A DNA stretch of 64,000 bases from Palsa-1248 sp963737835 (lineage in GTDB: Bacteria > Gemmatimonadota > Gemmatimonadetes > Gemmatimonadales > Gemmatimonadaceae): the NCBI GenBank assembly GCA_963737835.1, contig CAVTUH010000001.1, positions 682,001 to 746,000 on the forward strand, read 5' to 3'. Shown one piece after another: positions 62,505 through 64,000 of this stretch (positions are counted from its first letter, which is position 1; the number at the start of each line of letters is the position of its first letter). A model generated the notes under the pieces. The model did no database searches, was not told the origin of the DNA, and saw nothing but the letters and a program-made list of their open reading frames with translations. Made by a program: the position numbers and the translations under genes.

Positions 62505-63251
62505 TCAACGCTCCCGCTCTGGTCCGAGCTTGGTAATCTGACGCTCCTGATACACCGGCACCACCGGGAACGAGTCGATCGCGGCACAGAATTCGAGATC
62601 GCCGGCGTAGCCTGCCGCGGCAAGCGCCAGACCGTGCTCCGCCTCGGCGAACACTCGCCCCACGTTGTCGCCGTATCCCTGCTCGATGATCGCGGTCGCC
62701 CGCGCGGCATCGTTCAACACGACGCCCTGCAGCTGGCTGGTGATGTAGCGAACGTACCGGCCGGCGCACGCGGCGTCCTCGAGCGAAAACTGTCGCTCCC
62801 GCCCAGCACAGAGGATTGCGACGTCGGTCCCGCCTCGGAGCGCCGACCGCAGCAGCGCGACGACAGCCGAAAAGTTCACGTACGAGCCCACCACCACGTC
62901 GCGCGCGCTCTGCACGGCGAGGAGCGCCGCGGTGCCATTCGTGGTCGTAAACAGCACGGTCTTGCCTTCCACCGCTTCGCGCGTGAACTCCCGCGGCGAG
63001 TTGCCCAAATCGAAACCCGGGATGGGGCGCATCCGGCGTTCGCCCGCCAGCCGGACCAGCGGACGCTCGAAGCTCTTGGACCGGAGGACCGCCTCTTCCG
63101 CGCTGTCAAACGGGATCACCGCCTTGGCGCCGTTTGCGAGAGCGACGGCAATCGACGTGGAGGCCCGAAGCACATCAATGACCGCAACCACCCGCCCCGC
63201 GAACTCGGCGGTTGGTGCCGCCGGGATTCCGAGCACCACGTCCGTACGCAA
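62505..63251 (-). CDS. comB: ComB, 2-phosphosulfolactate phosphatase
   Basis: ComB hydrolyses 2-phosphosulfolactate, first found in coenzyme M synthesis but widespread in bacteria. The 248-residue protein has VVAVIDVLRASTSIAVALAN, VRLAGERRMRPIPGFDLGNS, GKTVLFTTTNGTAALLA, VVVGSYVNFSAVV, LCAGRERQFSLEDAACAGR and a C-terminal DLEFCAAIDSFPVVPVYQER. All are typical of the family. The physiological role in bacteria without coenzyme M is unclear. The gene precedes ftsK by 11 nt and follows accC by 30 nt. Confidence 0.92.
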   Translation of the reverse strand: MRTDVVLGIPAAPTAEFAGRVVAVIDVLRASTSIAVALANGAKAVIPFDSAEEAVLRSKSFERPLVRLAGERRMRPIPGFDLGNSPREFTREAVEGKTVLFTTTNGTAALLAVQSARDVVVGSYVNFSAVVALLRSALRGGTDVAILCAGRERQFSLEDAACAGRYVRYITSQLQGVVLNDAARATAIIEQGYGDNVGRVFAEAEHGLALAAAGYAGDLEFCAAIDSFPVVPVYQERQITKLGPERER

Positions 63252-63281
63252 TCCGATCCTCCCGTCTGTAGGTCGCCCGCG

Positions 63282-64000
63282 TCAACCCTGGCCGCCCGTC
63301 GGCGGGTCCTTGAACAGGTCGGACTCACGCTCGAGGAACTTGGTGTCGACATCGCCCGCGACGAACCGCGGATTCGTCATCACCCGAGCGAGGAATGGAA
63401 TGGTCGTGGACACACCCTCGATGATGAAACTCTCGAGCGCGATCTGCATCCGCCGGAGCGCTTCGGGCCGCGTGCGTCCCTCGCAAATCAGCTTGGCGAG
63501 CAGCGAGTCATAGTACGGCGGTATCGTATATCCCGCGTAGGCATGCGTATCGAGCCGTACACCCGGGCCGCCGGGTGGGTGGAACACGGCGATCTTCCCC
63601 GGCGCAGGCTGAAAGTTTCGGGCCGGATCTTCGGCATTGATACGACATTCGATCACGTGTCCCCGAGTGGGTGGCATCGTGCGGACCGAGAGCGGCTCGC
63701 CCGCAGCCACCTGAATCTGCTCCTTCACCAGATCGACCCCGGTCAGCATCTCGGTCACGGGGTGCTCAACCTGTATCCGGGTGTTCATTTCCATGAAATA
63801 GTACGAGCCGTCGGTGTCGAGGAGCATCTCGACGGTCCCCGCCCCGACGTATCCAATCGAGGCGGCGCCGCGCACAGCGGCCTCCCCCATCTGCGCGCGC
63901 AACTCTTCGGTGACCGCCGGACTCGGGGATTCCTCGATGAGCTTCTGGTGCCGGCGCTGCACCGAGCAGTCGCGCTCACCCAGATGAATCACGTGGCCAT
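63282..64000 (-). CDS. accC: Biotin carboxylase subunit of acetyl-CoA carboxylase (5' end cut off)
   Basis: Biotin carboxylase carboxylates the biotin of AccB for fatty-acid synthesis. The frame is open to the window edge, so the N-terminal half is missing. Visible parts are VIHLGERDCSVQRRHQKLIE (end of the ATP-grasp lid region), GYVGAGTVEMLLD, YYFMEMNTRIQVEHPVTEM (catalytic and metal-binding E-x-N-x-R), GHVIECRINAEDPARNFQP and HAYAGYTIPPYYDSLLAKLI. The C-terminal tail ends GDVDTKFLERE. About 240 residues are present out of about 450. Confidence 0.95.
   Translation of the reverse strand, partial: GHVIHLGERDCSVQRRHQKLIEESPSPAVTEELRAQMGEAAVRGAASIGYVGAGTVEMLLDTDGSYYFMEMNTRIQVEHPVTEMLTGVDLVKEQIQVAAGEPLSVRTMPPTRGHVIECRINAEDPARNFQPAPGKIAVFHPPGGPGVRLDTHAYAGYTIPPYYDSLLAKLICEGRTRPEALRRMQIALESFIIEGVSTTIPFLARVMTNPRFVAGDVDTKFLERESDLFKDPPTGGQG

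Overview
The window looks like chromosomal DNA of a GC-rich Gram-negative bacterium. It carries an MlaD/F/E lipid-transport operon, a heptose-phosphate kinase and an ABC-type polysaccharide exporter. A Ser/Thr kinase fused to a TolB-like segment and a TPR tail, together with the overall gene style, suggests Gemmatimonadota or a nearby phylum. That placement is inference from family style, not from a marker tree.

Layout. Positions 1-8 kb hold housekeeping genes: hemW (cut by the left edge), dprA, obgE, an mlaE-mlaF-mlaD operon, a divergent heptose kinase and two exported proteins of unknown role. Positions 8-16 kb hold the large Ser/Thr kinase, a CAU-anticodon tRNA, a DUF763 gene with a decayed partial copy of itself, two methyltransferases and tRNA-Val(CAC). 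From 55.0 kb down to 17.3 kb almost everything lies on the minus strand, mostly with 1-17 nt overlaps or short gaps. In transcription order this run is alaS, a small unknown gene, a CpsB-type phosphatase, cca, an unknown gene, rarA, hflX, and then a large surface-polysaccharide locus (46.3-17.3 kb). That locus has a WecA-like initiating transferase, Wzm/Wzt exporter, UDP-L-FucNAc genes (fnlC, fnlA, fnlB), about nine glycosyltransferases, a Wzy-like membrane protein, an AsnB-type amidotransferase, a NodU-type carbamoyltransferase, a GDP-mannose 3,5-epimerase-like gene and two UDP-GlcNAc 2-epimerase-like genes. Positions 55-64 kb hold a methyltransferase on the plus strand, recX, recA, yraN, a two-gene glycan islet, ftsK, comB and accC (cut by the right edge).

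How the genes work together. The polysaccharide locus can be read as one pathway. WecA loads the lipid carrier, FnlA/B/C and the epimerases make activated sugars, the transferases extend the chain, AsnB, NodU and an acyltransferase decorate it, and Wzm/Wzt export it.

Reading-frame integrity is poor. At least ten genes, concentrated at 14-28 kb but including the normally essential ftsK, need one or more small indels to be read through. Several sit in short homopolymers, which points to sequencing error for many of them. The DUF763 copy (5-bp gap plus an in-frame stop) is real decay. One G8/C8 tract in a glycosyltransferase is either an error or a phase-variable switch.

The most unusual non-coding signal is a pair of nested inverted repeats (2887-2998 and 7495-7610). 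Their outer arms are four tandem heptamers of unrelated sequence, but both enclose the same GGGCCAG-YTACGRTGCG stem-loop. I found no CRISPR array, transposase or prophage gene.
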